DNA of 64,000 nt from Ardenticatenales bacterium (GCA_020853525.1 JADYYS010000028.1:1-64000); one strand, 5' to 3'; shown: positions 24,201 to 33,170, counted from the first letter of the stretch. Program-made: numbers and translations. Notes: a model not told the origin generated them from the letters alone.

Positions 24201-24538
24201 TCGGTGACGTACAACGTGCCGTTCGTTGCGGCGACGTCCTGCGGCGCGCCGATCCGGCCCGCCCCCCAGACGGCGCGCGGATCACCGGCCGCCGTGAGGA
24301 CGTGGACGACGCCCTGGCCGCGGTCGGCGACGTAGATCGTGCCGTCCGGCCCAACGTCGATGCCCTCGGGTTGGCGGAATTGCCCGGGGCGGGCGGGCTG
24401 GACGGCGGAGCGCCACATCGCCACCTCGTGCCAGGCCTCCGTGAGGGGGGACTGGGCGAGGGCTGGGCGAGGGGCGGACGACGCGGTGAGCGATGTCGCC
24501 ACCGTCAGCACACACAAGAGGCATCGCTTTGCGTTCAT
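21281..24538 (-). CDS. giant secreted NHL beta-propeller protein with two vWA domains (copy B)
   Basis: 1085 residues, same architecture as its downstream neighbour. Signal peptide (CLLCVLTVATSLTASSAPRPALA), propeller blades from about residue 40 to 580 (e.g. PEGIDVGPDGTIYVADRGQG), vWA 1 from about 613 (DTSGSMSGTK, LLSDGRPTD), the Ig-like linker with VVPANMAYIGGSAVPPARW, and vWA 2 from about 900 (DTSNSM, LLTDGQPS). It ends IPCGR. The ATG overlaps the stop of the upstream paralogue by 4 bp. A 112-bp gap separates it from copy C. The likely location is the outer cell surface; the ligand is unknown. Confidence 0.85.
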   Translation of the reverse strand: MNAKRCLLCVLTVATSLTASSAPRPALAQSPLTEAWHEVAMWRSAVQPARPGQFRQPEGIDVGPDGTIYVADRGQGVVHVLTAAGDPRAVWGAGRIGAPQDVAATNGTLYVTEPDLDQIHLLDNGGALKATWSVPGTPMGIAEWEGRLYVSLATPHEIVVLDTAGIIVDRWGADRLGAPRGVAAGGDERIYVADVATGGGGIGGYTVKAFDPDGTLLATTASTFQGVDLPPIDVAVDRTQSSAERYILTELGIVRYRGADAAPSVEFRSPGGRGLAVGPGSGLVQAVQDHRLGFTGVRHFPDRRDIEPKSDAWGGPFAALGELSQPRRISGNADGEVWVVDAWPRVQNFSAAGATKAQFTASALQDVAAGLRGSVYTLDGRTLMFRDRDGTALWQWQSPATGPDVAVPYGWLTAADAHGNDVAVLDTGDQHIWILDFSGNPRSDFALSPPDGFVSIGDIALAGDRVYALNRTARRVDMLARTDGRLIGSFTVPGRARRIDVGPDGAVFILIDEGWVWKLAPDGTPRALWQASTPRGATDVSAGAADRAFVTFDDGRVGVYGPEMGGKPATPPDFQPQCQLARDKTAAPTDLILGDTTEITLSIDGECPLLDNPADIVLLVDTSGSMSGTKMGAARTAVLEFVGQLDYGIHQVGLISFSTEVNLVQPLTGNPRALIRAIPELGDDAGTNMAQAMQMAGEELDSPRARRGARQVIVLLSDGRPTDSAGGVLGLADQFRAMGRDVYSIGLGLDVDGGFMRLVATAPNFYFEAPTEYDLVGIYDRISRRVGASSLLQSAVVTDVVPANMAYIGGSAVPPARWDSATRTLGWTVGPASPAGLRLRYKLRPQAVGRHPTNVSASADYVDGVGVPGSVVFPVPEVSVRVAERWFAFLPVAYKEHCPEIRLDIALVIDTSNSMQEPAGGGTGTKLDAAVYAAKVFLSNLKLPGDRVAVVAFNGAATTVSGPSSDIGVLARALDTLPTGAGTRIDLGIEAAAAALGERVTNRLQAIVLLTDGQPSGTTPEAVRAAAAGARASGILIYTIGLGPDADQALLAEVAGVAGRAFRAPNEAVLADIYRAIARAIPCGR

Positions 24539-26970
24539 CGACACGGCTCCAGCGGCACGCTCGCCTCGGTCGGCACGGCGGCGGGGGTTGGGCGGCCGCA
24601 GCCGGACCACAGGGTGAAGCCGACGCGGACGTACCGATCGGCGCCGACCTGGGCGCTCGTGACGAGGCGGTCGGGCGGGCTGTTCGGGCAGCTGACGTAG
24701 CCGAGGGGTACCTGGGCCAGGCGGACGTGCCACGGCGGGGGCGTGCACAGGACGATGTAGGCCTGGCCGGGCGACGCGGGGACGGCCTTCACCGTGCCTA
24801 CCCAAAGAGCCGTGCCGCCCGCGTCCGTGACGACGACGGCGCCGGGCTGCTGCCAGGCATCGTGCTCCCAGCGATCGCCGGCCTGCCAGATGCCGTTGCA
24901 GCCGGGGCAGGCGTAGCCGCCGTAGCCGACCGCGTCCGGGAACACGTCGATCGCGAGCCGCCAGGACTGGCCGCGGGCGCACGAGGCGTCCGGCGGTGAA
25001 GCGGGGAGCGTTGCGGTGGGCGGCGGGCCGGCGGTGCGTGCGGGCGTCGGCGCGTCCGAAGTCGGGCCGGGGGTGGCGACCTCGCGGATCGACTCGAGGA
25101 CGGGCTCGGGGAAGGCGACCGTGCGGCGCGTGCCGTCGGCATCGGTGTAGAGGACACGGGCGCGGCCGATCGGCGCCTTGCCGGGCAGGTCCGCCTTGAG
25201 CGTCCACGTGAGCGCGAGGCCGTCGACGGGCAGGAGCGGGCGGGTCCACTGCAGGCGGTCGCCGACGAGCAGGGGCGGTTCGCTGTTGGGTCCGGGGACG
25301 TAGCGGACGAAGGGCGACGCCGGGACGTCTTCGATCGTGAGATCCGTCACGCCGATGGACTGGACGACGCGCAGGATCACGGCGTAGATCCGGTCGAGGT
25401 CGACGGTGTTCGGCGAGTAGAAGAAGTCTGCCTTGGAGCTGGCGATGTTCTCCATGAGGAGCGAGTCGATCGTCCGGCCGAGGCCGATCGTCAGGACGTA
25501 CGCGCGCCGGGCGCGGGCGCGCTCGGCCTGGGCGAGGGCGGCGGTGACGGGCTCCGGAACGTACGGTCGGTTGGGGGCGCCGTCCGTGAGGAGGACGACG
25601 ACGGGCAGCGCGCCGGGGCGGCCGTCGGTCGTGAGGTGCTGCATGCCGACCGCGAGGGCGTCGGCGATGTTCGTGCCGCTCTCACCCTGGTCGGGCTCGA
25701 GCGCGCCGACGATGTCGTCGAGCGCCTTGGCGTCGTCCGTCAGCGGCTGGCGCACGCGCGCCGTGGCGCTGAACGTCACGACGCTGGCGCGGTGGTGTCG
25801 CAGGTCGAGTCCGGACAGGAAGCGCCGGGCGGCGGCCTTGGCGCTCTCCATCCGCTTCTCCTGATACATCGAGGCGCTGGTGTCGATGATGATCGCGACG
25901 TCGGCGCCCGAGACCGCGTCCGGCGGGCAGCTGGCCGACAGCCGCAGCGTCACGACGGCGTTCGAGCACCGCGTGACGACGGGCGGGTCGACGGTCCGCT
26001 GGGCGGAGACGGTGCACGAGCCGCGTGCGCGGGGCGGGTCGGGCGGAACGGGCGTCGGCGCGGGCGGCGTGCCGGGCTCGTACACGCGGACGGAGCGGCT
26101 GTGCTCGTCGAGGACGTAGAGGATGCCGCCCTGGCCGACGGCGATGTCGGCCGGGTCGCCGGCGGCGAAAAAGCGCGCCAGCAGCGTGCCGTCCGGGCGA
26201 TGGACCCGCACGAGGCCGTCCGAGAAGAGGACGGCGACGACGACCTCACCGTCCGCCTGCAGGCCGGCGCCGATGCGGAACGGTCCGCTGGCCTCGAGCA
26301 TCGACCACGTCTGGTAGTCGTTCGGCAGATAGGGCGGCGGCCAGGCGAAGACGCTGCCGCCCATGAGGTCCGTGGCGAACAGCGTGCCGTCCGGGCTGGC
26401 CGTGACGTCGGCCGGGAAGCCGGCCTGCGCGGCGCGCGGGATCAGCTGACCCTCCACGCGGCCGTCGACGTTGCCGAGCCAGTGGAGGGCCTTCTTGGAG
26501 GGTTCGGTGAGCCAGATCCGGCCGGGCGACGCTGCCACGCCGCTGCCCGTCGCGCAGTCGCAGCGGCGCATCCAGACTTCCGCGCCCGCGGCGTCGAGCC
26601 GCCCGGCGCTGAACATCGGCTGGCCGGCGCGGGGCAGCGGGTTGAAGCGGCCGAGGTAGAGGCTGGCGTCGTCGCCGACGGCGAGGTCGAGGGCGTCCGT
26701 CGGGACGGTGCGCTCCTCGGCACGGCTGCCGTCCGGCAGCAGGGCAACGGCTTTGCCGGACGGGCCGTCGAGCAGCCAGATCCGGCCGTCGGGCGCCGCG
26801 GCCAGGTTCGCGGGCGCGGCGAGGCCGTGCGCGGAAGCCGGCCACTCGGCCGCCAGACGATAGCCCGGGATCGGGGCGGCGGGCGCGGCTGACGTGAAGG
26901 CGGCCAGGGCGGCGGCGACGGTGCCGAGCGCGATGGCGGCGCGGGCGAGGCGGCCGGGGCGAAGGAGCAT
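24535..26970 (-). CDS. secreted beta-propeller protein with one vWA domain (copy A)
   Basis: 811 residues from an ATG that opens a signal peptide (RAAIALGTVAAALAAFTSAA); the frame is open upstream but no ribosome site marks any start. Propeller blades occupy about 40-300 (NLAAAPDGRIWLLDGPSGK), one vWA domain about 353-530 (DTSASMYQEKR, LLTDGAPN), then the same Ig-like linker type as the other copies. In place of a second vWA there is a Thr/Pro stalk and a Cys-rich domain (CPGCNGIWQAGDRW) ending EPCR. First gene of the five-gene cluster; overlaps copy B by 4 bp. Confidence 0.8.
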   Translation of the reverse strand: MLLRPGRLARAAIALGTVAAALAAFTSAAPAAPIPGYRLAAEWPASAHGLAAPANLAAAPDGRIWLLDGPSGKAVALLPDGSRAEERTVPTDALDLAVGDDASLYLGRFNPLPRAGQPMFSAGRLDAAGAEVWMRRCDCATGSGVAASPGRIWLTEPSKKALHWLGNVDGRVEGQLIPRAAQAGFPADVTASPDGTLFATDLMGGSVFAWPPPYLPNDYQTWSMLEASGPFRIGAGLQADGEVVVAVLFSDGLVRVHRPDGTLLARFFAAGDPADIAVGQGGILYVLDEHSRSVRVYEPGTPPAPTPVPPDPPRARGSCTVSAQRTVDPPVVTRCSNAVVTLRLSASCPPDAVSGADVAIIIDTSASMYQEKRMESAKAAARRFLSGLDLRHHRASVVTFSATARVRQPLTDDAKALDDIVGALEPDQGESGTNIADALAVGMQHLTTDGRPGALPVVVLLTDGAPNRPYVPEPVTAALAQAERARARRAYVLTIGLGRTIDSLLMENIASSKADFFYSPNTVDLDRIYAVILRVVQSIGVTDLTIEDVPASPFVRYVPGPNSEPPLLVGDRLQWTRPLLPVDGLALTWTLKADLPGKAPIGRARVLYTDADGTRRTVAFPEPVLESIREVATPGPTSDAPTPARTAGPPPTATLPASPPDASCARGQSWRLAIDVFPDAVGYGGYACPGCNGIWQAGDRWEHDAWQQPGAVVVTDAGGTALWVGTVKAVPASPGQAYIVLCTPPPWHVRLAQVPLGYVSCPNSPPDRLVTSAQVGADRYVRVGFTLWSGCGRPTPAAVPTEASVPLEPCR

Positions 26971-27193
26971 GGGGCGCGGATGCCGAATGCGGCGAACGAT
27001 GAGGTCGTCGAACGGGTAGCGGGTCACGGCGCAGCTCGCTGGTGGGATGAACGGCGGCTCAATCGTACTGTTTAACGGTCGGACGCGCACTTGCGTGGAC
27101 CTTGATCACCGTCTGGCGTACACAACACCGAACGTACGTCCACGGCTGCCCGATGGAACGCCGGCACCCCGCGGCACGTGACGGCGGGCGGCT

Positions 27194-27943
27194 TCAGCGG
27201 GGGGGATCGACGTCGATGGCCCCTGCGGCGCCGACGGAGCGGGCGTCGCCGCCGGGGTGGGCGATGTCGATGGCGCCCGGGTCGGCTGCGTCGGCGAACC
27301 AGACGGCCCGCGCCGGCGCACCCTCCGCGCCTTCGATCCGCAGCGGCAGGCAGACGAGCACGCCGTGTCCGGGCGGCGCCTCGGCCATCGCCAACCCCTC
27401 GACGGCGACGACGCCGGCGCCGAGGAGGACGACGTGCGGCGTGTCGGTATCGTCCCACGGTGCGATGGACGGGCCGTCGATCCCGACGAGGCGCACGCCG
27501 AGCGCCACGAGGTAGCGCGCGCCGCCGGCGGTCACGGCGACGAAATCGCGGCGGAACGGCCCTTCGTCACGTCCGTCGACGAGGCCGGCGGAGTTGCGGG
27601 TGCGGAACAGGATGCGGACCGCATCGGCCGGCAGCCCGCCGGCGGCTGCCAGCCGCTCCAGATAGGGTGCGTCGATCGCCCGGACGTCGTCGGGCACGTC
27701 GACGACGAAGGCGGGGCCGATGAGCACGGCGAGCGGGAGGGCGTCCACGGTGGCGCCGTCCGGGATGAAGTGGCGCGGCGCGTCGATGTGCGTGCCGAGG
27801 TGGAGCGTGGCGGAGAGGTGCGACAGGGCGTAGCCGTCGCCGGCGTCGTGGGTGGCGACGGGGGTGATGACGGGCGGGAGGTCGCCGGGCCAGACCGGGA
27901 GGTCGGTGGTGATCCGGCGGGTGAGGTCGATGGGGCGGGTCAT
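27194..27943 (-). CDS. cyclase-family metal-dependent hydrolase (kynurenine-formamidase-like)
   Basis: 249 residues. The metal-binding motif HLGTHIDAPRHF is at 48-59, the HxGTHxDxPxH signature of the cyclase/KynB superfamily; WPGDLPPV near the N-terminus and GVRLVGIDGPSI further on also fit. Members hydrolyse N-formylkynurenine or related amides, or act on cyclic substrates; the substrate here is not known, and no tryptophan-degradation genes are adjacent. The ATG overlaps the stop of the TolB-like gene by 4 bp (ATGA). Confidence 0.88.
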   Translation of the reverse strand: MTRPIDLTRRITTDLPVWPGDLPPVITPVATHDAGDGYALSHLSATLHLGTHIDAPRHFIPDGATVDALPLAVLIGPAFVVDVPDDVRAIDAPYLERLAAAGGLPADAVRILFRTRNSAGLVDGRDEGPFRRDFVAVTAGGARYLVALGVRLVGIDGPSIAPWDDTDTPHVVLLGAGVVAVEGLAMAEAPPGHGVLVCLPLRIEGAEGAPARAVWFADAADPGAIDIAHPGGDARSVGAAGAIDVDPPR

Positions 27944-29487
27944 CGGGGGGCGAGGGGTCTGGCGGGCGGGGGTGCCGCAGCCGTCGGAGCAAGCGTTCGT
28001 GCCGAAGTCGGAGCGGGAGCCGTGCCCGGGGGTGGCGTCACCGTCGGATCGCCGAGCGGCGTGGCCGCGAGTGCGAGCGGCAGGAACACGCGGCCGCCCG
28101 GCGCGGATGTCGGCACGTTCGACGTCGCGGTGGCGGGCGATGTGCGGGTGGGGCTCGGCGATGCGGTCGCCGTAGGGCGGGGGGTGTGCGACGCGGTCGG
28201 GAGCGGCCACGTCGGGGCGATGGGCGGGAGGGTGGGCTCGCGGGGTGGGAGGGTCGGGAAGGGGTTGAGGGTCGGGAACGGGGTGAGGCCGGGGATGGGC
28301 GGGGGGGTGGGCGTCGCGGGTGCGGCCGAAGGGGAGGGCGTGGCCGTCGTGGCGGGCGAGGGGTCGTCCGTCGGGGTCGGGCCATCGGTGGTGGGGAGGG
28401 GCGTCGGCGTCGGGAGGAGGGGGCGGCGGGCCCAGTCGGGCTCGCGGCCGGTCGTGAGGGCGGCGCGGGGGGTGGGTGCGGCGATGTCGAGGACGAATAG
28501 CTGCGGCACGTCGTTGCTCGTGGTCGGGCCTTCGACGACGATCTGGCGGCCGTTCGGCGACCACTTTGGGTTCGTTGGGTAGAAGTCGCGACTGCCTTGG
28601 ACGATGACGCCGACCTGCCCGGTCACGAGATCGAGCAGCCAGATGCCGCCTGGTGTCGGGGACGTGCCGGTGGGCGGGACGAAGATGCTGTCCCAGGCAA
28701 TGTACCGACCATCCGGCGACCACGCCGGGTTGAGATCCTCCCAGCCTGGCCGCGCCAGCAAGCGCCGCGCGCCGCTGCCGTCGCTGTTGACGATATAGAG
28801 CTCGCCGCCCCAGTTGGGGGCGGCCGGTTCGCGGTCGGACGTCACACGAACGACGAACACGAGCCGCCGTCCGTCCGGCGACCAGCGCGGCTGCTCGATC
28901 GTCGCGTACGGGCTCGCGAGCGGCGTCAGGAGGAGCTGCTGATCCGCGCTGCCCGGCACGACGATGTTGATCGACGAGATCTGACCCGGGCTGCCGCGCT
29001 CGAGGACGCTGCTGAAGGCGATCCGCGTGCCGTCCGGCGACCAGTCCGGGCTCGTGTCGTACGGGCCGAACGTGAGCGGAATCCTTATCGGCGCGCCGGC
29101 CGCGTCGTTGGCGAGGACCCAGATCGCCTCGTCGGCGCGAACGGGACCGTCGGACCGCGAGGCGACGAACGCCACCTGGGCACCGTCGGGGGACCAGTCG
29201 GGCAGGCGTTCGGTGAACTGCTCGGACGGCACGCCGGCGCCGCCGGTCAGCGAGCGGCGGCCGGTGCCGTCGGGGAGGATCGAGAAGAGGTCGATGGAGG
29301 CCGCGCCGTCCGCGAAGACGATCGCGTCGGTCGGGTCGGGATCGGGCTGCGCGATCGGTGCGGCACGCGTGGGGCGAAGCGGTGCCGGGGTCGCGAGGAC
29401 GGCGAGGGCGGCAAGCACGGCAAGCACGGCGCACGCGGTGGCGCGGCGGCCGGAGGGATCGGAGCGGGGCGCGGGGGCGGAGGGCAT
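27940..29487 (-). CDS. secreted TolB-like (PD40) beta-propeller protein with Thr/Pro stalk
   Basis: 515 residues. A signal segment (ACAVLAVLAALAVLATPAPL) precedes repeated PD40/WD40-like blades with the WSPDG core: LPDWSPDGAQVAFVAS, SPDWSPDGTRIAFSS, QPRWSPDGRRLVFV, NPAWSPDGRYIAW, NPKWSPNGRQIVV. The propeller ends near residue 340 and a long Thr/Pro stalk follows, then RVFLPLALAATPLG and another Pro/Ala tail. The RVFLPLA motif resembles the ends of other secreted proteins in the window. Likely surface-exposed; ligand unknown. It is cotranscribed with the cyclase-family gene through a 4-bp overlap. Confidence 0.82.
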   Translation of the reverse strand: MPSAPAPRSDPSGRRATACAVLAVLAALAVLATPAPLRPTRAAPIAQPDPDPTDAIVFADGAASIDLFSILPDGTGRRSLTGGAGVPSEQFTERLPDWSPDGAQVAFVASRSDGPVRADEAIWVLANDAAGAPIRIPLTFGPYDTSPDWSPDGTRIAFSSVLERGSPGQISSINIVVPGSADQQLLLTPLASPYATIEQPRWSPDGRRLVFVVRVTSDREPAAPNWGGELYIVNSDGSGARRLLARPGWEDLNPAWSPDGRYIAWDSIFVPPTGTSPTPGGIWLLDLVTGQVGVIVQGSRDFYPTNPKWSPNGRQIVVEGPTTSNDVPQLFVLDIAAPTPRAALTTGREPDWARRPLLPTPTPLPTTDGPTPTDDPSPATTATPSPSAAPATPTPPPIPGLTPFPTLNPFPTLPPREPTLPPIAPTWPLPTASHTPRPTATASPSPTRTSPATATSNVPTSAPGGRVFLPLALAATPLGDPTVTPPPGTAPAPTSARTLAPTAAAPPPARPLAPR

Positions 29488-29677
29488 CGGTGGGCCTCAC
29501 GGGGTGGGACGGGCGGACGGGACGGGACGGGACGGGACGCGTGTGAATGATACGGTTTCGGGACGACAGGTGGGGAGTCGCGCATCCGTGTGCGATCGGG
29601 CGCATCGAAGAGAGATGGTCTGGATTGGGGTGCGGAATCCCGGCACGATGGCGTTTCACGGCGTGTCCGTCTGCCTT

Positions 29678-29748
29678 GGCGCCTGCGAAGGCAGGCGCGT
29701 GGTGGCGCGCAGCGTCACCCTCAGCGACGGCTTCAGCCGTTGATCCGT
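29678..29748. repeat. interspersed inverted-repeat element, partial copy
   Basis: Matches the right half of the 4868-5041 element: inner arm GGCGCCTGCGAAGGCAGGCG (29678 on) and outer arm beginning CCTCAGCGACGGCTTCAGCC (29719 on), followed by TGATCCGT as in other copies. Same orientation as the other two. The left half is absent. Confidence 0.7.
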
Positions 29749-29795
29749 CGGCGGCCAGGAATTGCCGCCGGCGCCGCCGATCCGCACCCACGACG

Positions 29796-29801
29796 TATAA
29801 T
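29796..29801 (+). promoter_or_regulatory. -10 box TATAAT upstream of the O-antigen-ligase gene
   Basis: A perfect TATAAT 42 bp before the start codon. No -35 at normal spacing is evident. It lies about 50 bp beyond the repeat copy. Confidence 0.4.
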
Positions 29802-29842
29802 CGCACCTTGCGTTTTTGGGACGGACGGAAAGGCCCTGCGAC

Positions 29843-32800
29843 ATGGGTTCGCGCATCGGAAACTTCGCCGCCCGGCTGGTCGAGACGGGCTGGCTGGCGG
29901 CCGTGATGGTCGTGCCGATCTTCTTCGACGTCTGGTCGAGCCGTGTGTTCGAACCTGACAAGCTGACGCTGCTGCGGTCGCTGGCCCTGCTCATCCTGGC
30001 GGCATCGTTCGTCGTCTGGGGGCAGTCCGGCATGCCGGCACCGACGCCGGCGCGCATCCGCGCATGGCTGGCGACGCCCCTCGTCGCCCCGGTCGTGGCG
30101 ATGACCGCCGCGATCGCGCTCTCGACGGCGCTCTCGCGGCTGCCGGCGCTCAGCGTGTGGGGCTCGTACAACCGCCTGCAGGGGCTGTACACGTGGTCGG
30201 CGTACGTCGTGCTGTTCGGGGCGATCGTCCTCTTCCTGCGCGACCGGGCGCAGCTCGAGCGGCTCGTGCTGGCGATCATCCTGCCCAGCTTGCCGATCGC
30301 GCTGTACGCCGTCGTCCAGCGCTTCGGCCAGGATCCGATGCCGTGGCTCGGCAACGTCACGCGGCGTGTGGCGAGCACGATGGGCAACTCGATCTTCGTC
30401 GCGGCCTACCTGATCATGGTCGTCCCGCTGACGTGGGTTCGGCTGGTGCAGGCATACCGCCGGCTCGAGGCGGACGAGAGCACGGCGGCGGTCCTGCGGC
30501 TGGCCGGCTACATCGTGATGGCGGTCGTCCAGATCCTGGCGATCGTCCTTTCGCAGAGCCGCGGGCCGTTCCTCGGGCTCTTGGCCGGCCTCGCGCTCAC
30601 GCTGCTCCTCCTCCTCGGCACGCACCGCCGCGCGCTGCGCGCGCTCCTCGCGGTCGGCGCCGTGCTCGCTGCGTTCCTCGTCGTCTTCAACCTGCCGGGC
30701 AGCCCGCTCGCCCCGCTGCGCGACGTGCCGTACATCGGCCGGCTCGGGCAGATCCTGCAGACCGAAAGCGGCACAGGCAAGGTGCGCGTCCTGATCTGGG
30801 GCGGCGCCAAGGACCTCTTCCTGTCCGACCCGACGCGGATGATCATCGGGCACGGCCCCGAGACGATGCACATCGTCTACAACCCGTTCTACCCGGCCGA
30901 GCTCGGCAGCCTCGAGTCGCGCAACGCCTCGCCCGACCGCTCGCACAACGAGACATGGGACACGCTCGTCCAGACGGGCGCCCTCGGGCTTCTGGCGTAC
31001 CTGTTCCTGTACGCCAGCGTGTTTTATGTCGCGCTCCGTGCGCTCGGCCTCATCGCCGGCGCCGCGGACCGCAACCGCTTCCTCCTGGCCTGGTTCGGCG
31101 GCGGCGCGGCGCTGGCCGGCGCGTTCGTCGCGCTCGAGGGCGTGGCGTGGTTCGGTGTGGCGCTGCCGCTCGGAATGGTCGTCGGCCTCGGGCTGTTCGT
31201 GGTCTACCGCGTCGTCTTCGCCGGCTGGACCCCGCCGGACGACCCGACGCGCCGGCTCCTCCTGATCGGCATTCTCGGCGGCATCGTCGCGCACTTCGTC
31301 GAGATCCACTTCGGGATCGCGATCGCCGCCACTCGGACGCTGTTCTTCACGTTCCTCGGCCTGCTGGCGGTCGTCGGCACGATGGCAGATGCCCGACCGG
31401 CGCTCCTGGCCGAGCCGGCGCCGGTCGGTGCCACGTCGGTGACCGCGGCGCTGCGCGCGGGCCAGCGCGGGCGCGGGCGGACGGGTGGGGCGCGGCGGCC
31501 CGGCAGCGCGCCGACCGGCGGCGGCGGGGCATCCTCGCCGACGCACGACTGGTTGGCGGCGGCGATGCTCCTCCTCGTCACGCTCTGCACGCTGGCCTTC
31601 GACTTCATCGTGCGTGCGCCGGCCGGCGACAAGATCTGGATCCTGCTCTGGCTCCTCTCGCTGTCGTGGCTCCTCGGCGGGCTCGTCGTCGGCAGCGAGG
31701 CGGCGACCCTCCGCGGCGCCGGTGCGCGTGGGATGTGGTCGTTCGTGGGCGTGACGCTGGCGGTCTACCTCGGCTACATCTTCGTTCACCGGAGCGTCCT
31801 CGGGAGCGCCGCCGCCGCCGCACCGGGCATGAATACGAGCGTCGTGCTGCTCCTGCTCTATTACGGCATGCTGCTCGCACTCCTCGTCGCCTGGGCGGCG
31901 ATCCTCAGCCGCGAGCTGCCGGTCGAGGACGAACGCCAGGCCACCGCGCACCGCCATCGCCCGGTCTATCTCTATCCGCTGGCCGCCATCGCCGCGCTCA
32001 TCCTGGTCTTCCGAACGAACGTCGACGTCGTTCGGGCCGACATCTGGTACAAGAACGCCTTCCAGGGCGAGCACGAGCGCGCGACGAGCGAGGTGAACGG
32101 CGGACAGTGGGACGAGGCCGACCAGAGCTTCCAGTCCGCCGTCGCGATCTACGACCGGGCGATCGACCTCGCGCCGCACGAGGATTACTACTTCCTCTTC
32201 AAGGGCAAGGCGCTCCTCGAGCGGGCGGACGCCAAGGCGAACCGCGTCGCGAACCAGATGGCGCTCGAAGGACGGGGCGCCGGCGACGACGAGTACGCCG
32301 ACGCCGAGATCGGCCTTGACGCCCAGGGCCGCGACCAGGCGTTCGAGGAGGCGATGGATGTCCTGATGACGGCGTACAGGATGTCGCCGCTGAACACGGA
32401 CCACTCCGCCAACCTCGGCCGCGCATATCAGATCTGGGGCGATCGCACGTTCAAGCCGGACCTGCGCTCGCAGCGGCTGGCCGAGAGCGTGAAGTGGTTC
32501 GAGGGCGACGGCGCCGACATCCCGGGGGCGATCAAGCTCACCCCGACGAACGCCGGCCTGCTGCGCGAGCTGGCGACGACGTACTACCTGGACGGTCAGG
32601 ACGAAAAGGCGCTGGCCACGATCGACCGCGCGATCGCGGTCGACCCGAGCTACACGGCGCCGCTGCGCCTCCGCGCCACGATCGCGGTCGAGCGCGCCAC
32701 CGCCAAGGTCCGCACGGACAAGGCGGCGGCGAAGCCCGACTTCGAGTCGGCCCAGAAGGACTACGAGGCCTATCTGGAGAGCCGCGACGGACGCGGCGAC

Positions 32801-33151
32801 CCGACCGCGTGGTCCGGGCTCGCCCTCGTCCGCGCCCAGCTGGGCGACGCGGACGGCGCACGCGAAGCGAACCTCAAGGTGCTCGAGCTCGCCCCCGGCG
32901 ACCTCGACACGCTGCGCAACCTGGCGATCCTCGAACGCGACGCCGGGAACATCCCGGCCGCGTGCGGATTCGCGACGCAGGGTCTGGCGGCCAACCCGTC
33001 CGACAGCGGCCTGCAGCAGCTCGCCGCCACGCTCGGCTGCTCGATGGAGGGGGATGGCGCCGGCGGCGCGGGCGCCGAAGGGGCAGGGAGCGACGGCACG
33101 GGTCTCGGCGACGGCAGCGGCGTGACGGAGACCGCGCCGGCGGCGCCCTGA
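29843..33151 (+). CDS. O-antigen ligase/polymerase (Wzy_C) membrane protein fused to TPR repeats
   Basis: 1102 residues. At least a dozen hydrophobic segments run from residue 15 to about 700. The Wzy_C-type loop holds RSHNETWDTLVQTGALGLL near residue 366, the conserved ligase/polymerase signature. From about residue 745 the protein becomes soluble TPR-like (NGGQWDEADQSFQSAVAIYD, AIDRAI-type helices) and ends in a Gly-rich tail. Such proteins ligate or polymerise undecaprenyl-linked glycans at the outer face of the membrane. GGAAAGG precedes the ATG. The two genes downstream supply lipid-linked sugar initiation and an acidic nucleotide sugar. Confidence 0.85.
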   Translation: MGSRIGNFAARLVETGWLAAVMVVPIFFDVWSSRVFEPDKLTLLRSLALLILAASFVVWGQSGMPAPTPARIRAWLATPLVAPVVAMTAAIALSTALSRLPALSVWGSYNRLQGLYTWSAYVVLFGAIVLFLRDRAQLERLVLAIILPSLPIALYAVVQRFGQDPMPWLGNVTRRVASTMGNSIFVAAYLIMVVPLTWVRLVQAYRRLEADESTAAVLRLAGYIVMAVVQILAIVLSQSRGPFLGLLAGLALTLLLLLGTHRRALRALLAVGAVLAAFLVVFNLPGSPLAPLRDVPYIGRLGQILQTESGTGKVRVLIWGGAKDLFLSDPTRMIIGHGPETMHIVYNPFYPAELGSLESRNASPDRSHNETWDTLVQTGALGLLAYLFLYASVFYVALRALGLIAGAADRNRFLLAWFGGGAALAGAFVALEGVAWFGVALPLGMVVGLGLFVVYRVVFAGWTPPDDPTRRLLLIGILGGIVAHFVEIHFGIAIAATRTLFFTFLGLLAVVGTMADARPALLAEPAPVGATSVTAALRAGQRGRGRTGGARRPGSAPTGGGGASSPTHDWLAAAMLLLVTLCTLAFDFIVRAPAGDKIWILLWLLSLSWLLGGLVVGSEAATLRGAGARGMWSFVGVTLAVYLGYIFVHRSVLGSAAAAAPGMNTSVVLLLLYYGMLLALLVAWAAILSRELPVEDERQATAHRHRPVYLYPLAAIAALILVFRTNVDVVRADIWYKNAFQGEHERATSEVNGGQWDEADQSFQSAVAIYDRAIDLAPHEDYYFLFKGKALLERADAKANRVANQMALEGRGAGDDEYADAEIGLDAQGRDQAFEEAMDVLMTAYRMSPLNTDHSANLGRAYQIWGDRTFKPDLRSQRLAESVKWFEGDGADIPGAIKLTPTNAGLLRELATTYYLDGQDEKALATIDRAIAVDPSYTAPLRLRATIAVERATAKVRTDKAAAKPDFESAQKDYEAYLESRDGRGDPTAWSGLALVRAQLGDADGAREANLKVLELAPGDLDTLRNLAILERDAGNIPAACGFATQGLAANPSDSGLQQLAATLGCSMEGDGAGGAGAEGAGSDGTGLGDGSGVTETAPAAP

Positions 33152-33170
33152 CCGGCGCCGCCGCCCCACG

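Larger units (their letters stand above)
29488..29842. other. divergent intergenic region with a repeat copy
   Basis: 355 bp between the TolB-like gene and the O-antigen-ligase gene. It holds a partial copy of the interspersed inverted repeat and a TATAAT box. The rest is GC-rich without a recognisable gene; short open frames here lack ribosome sites. Confidence 0.5.
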
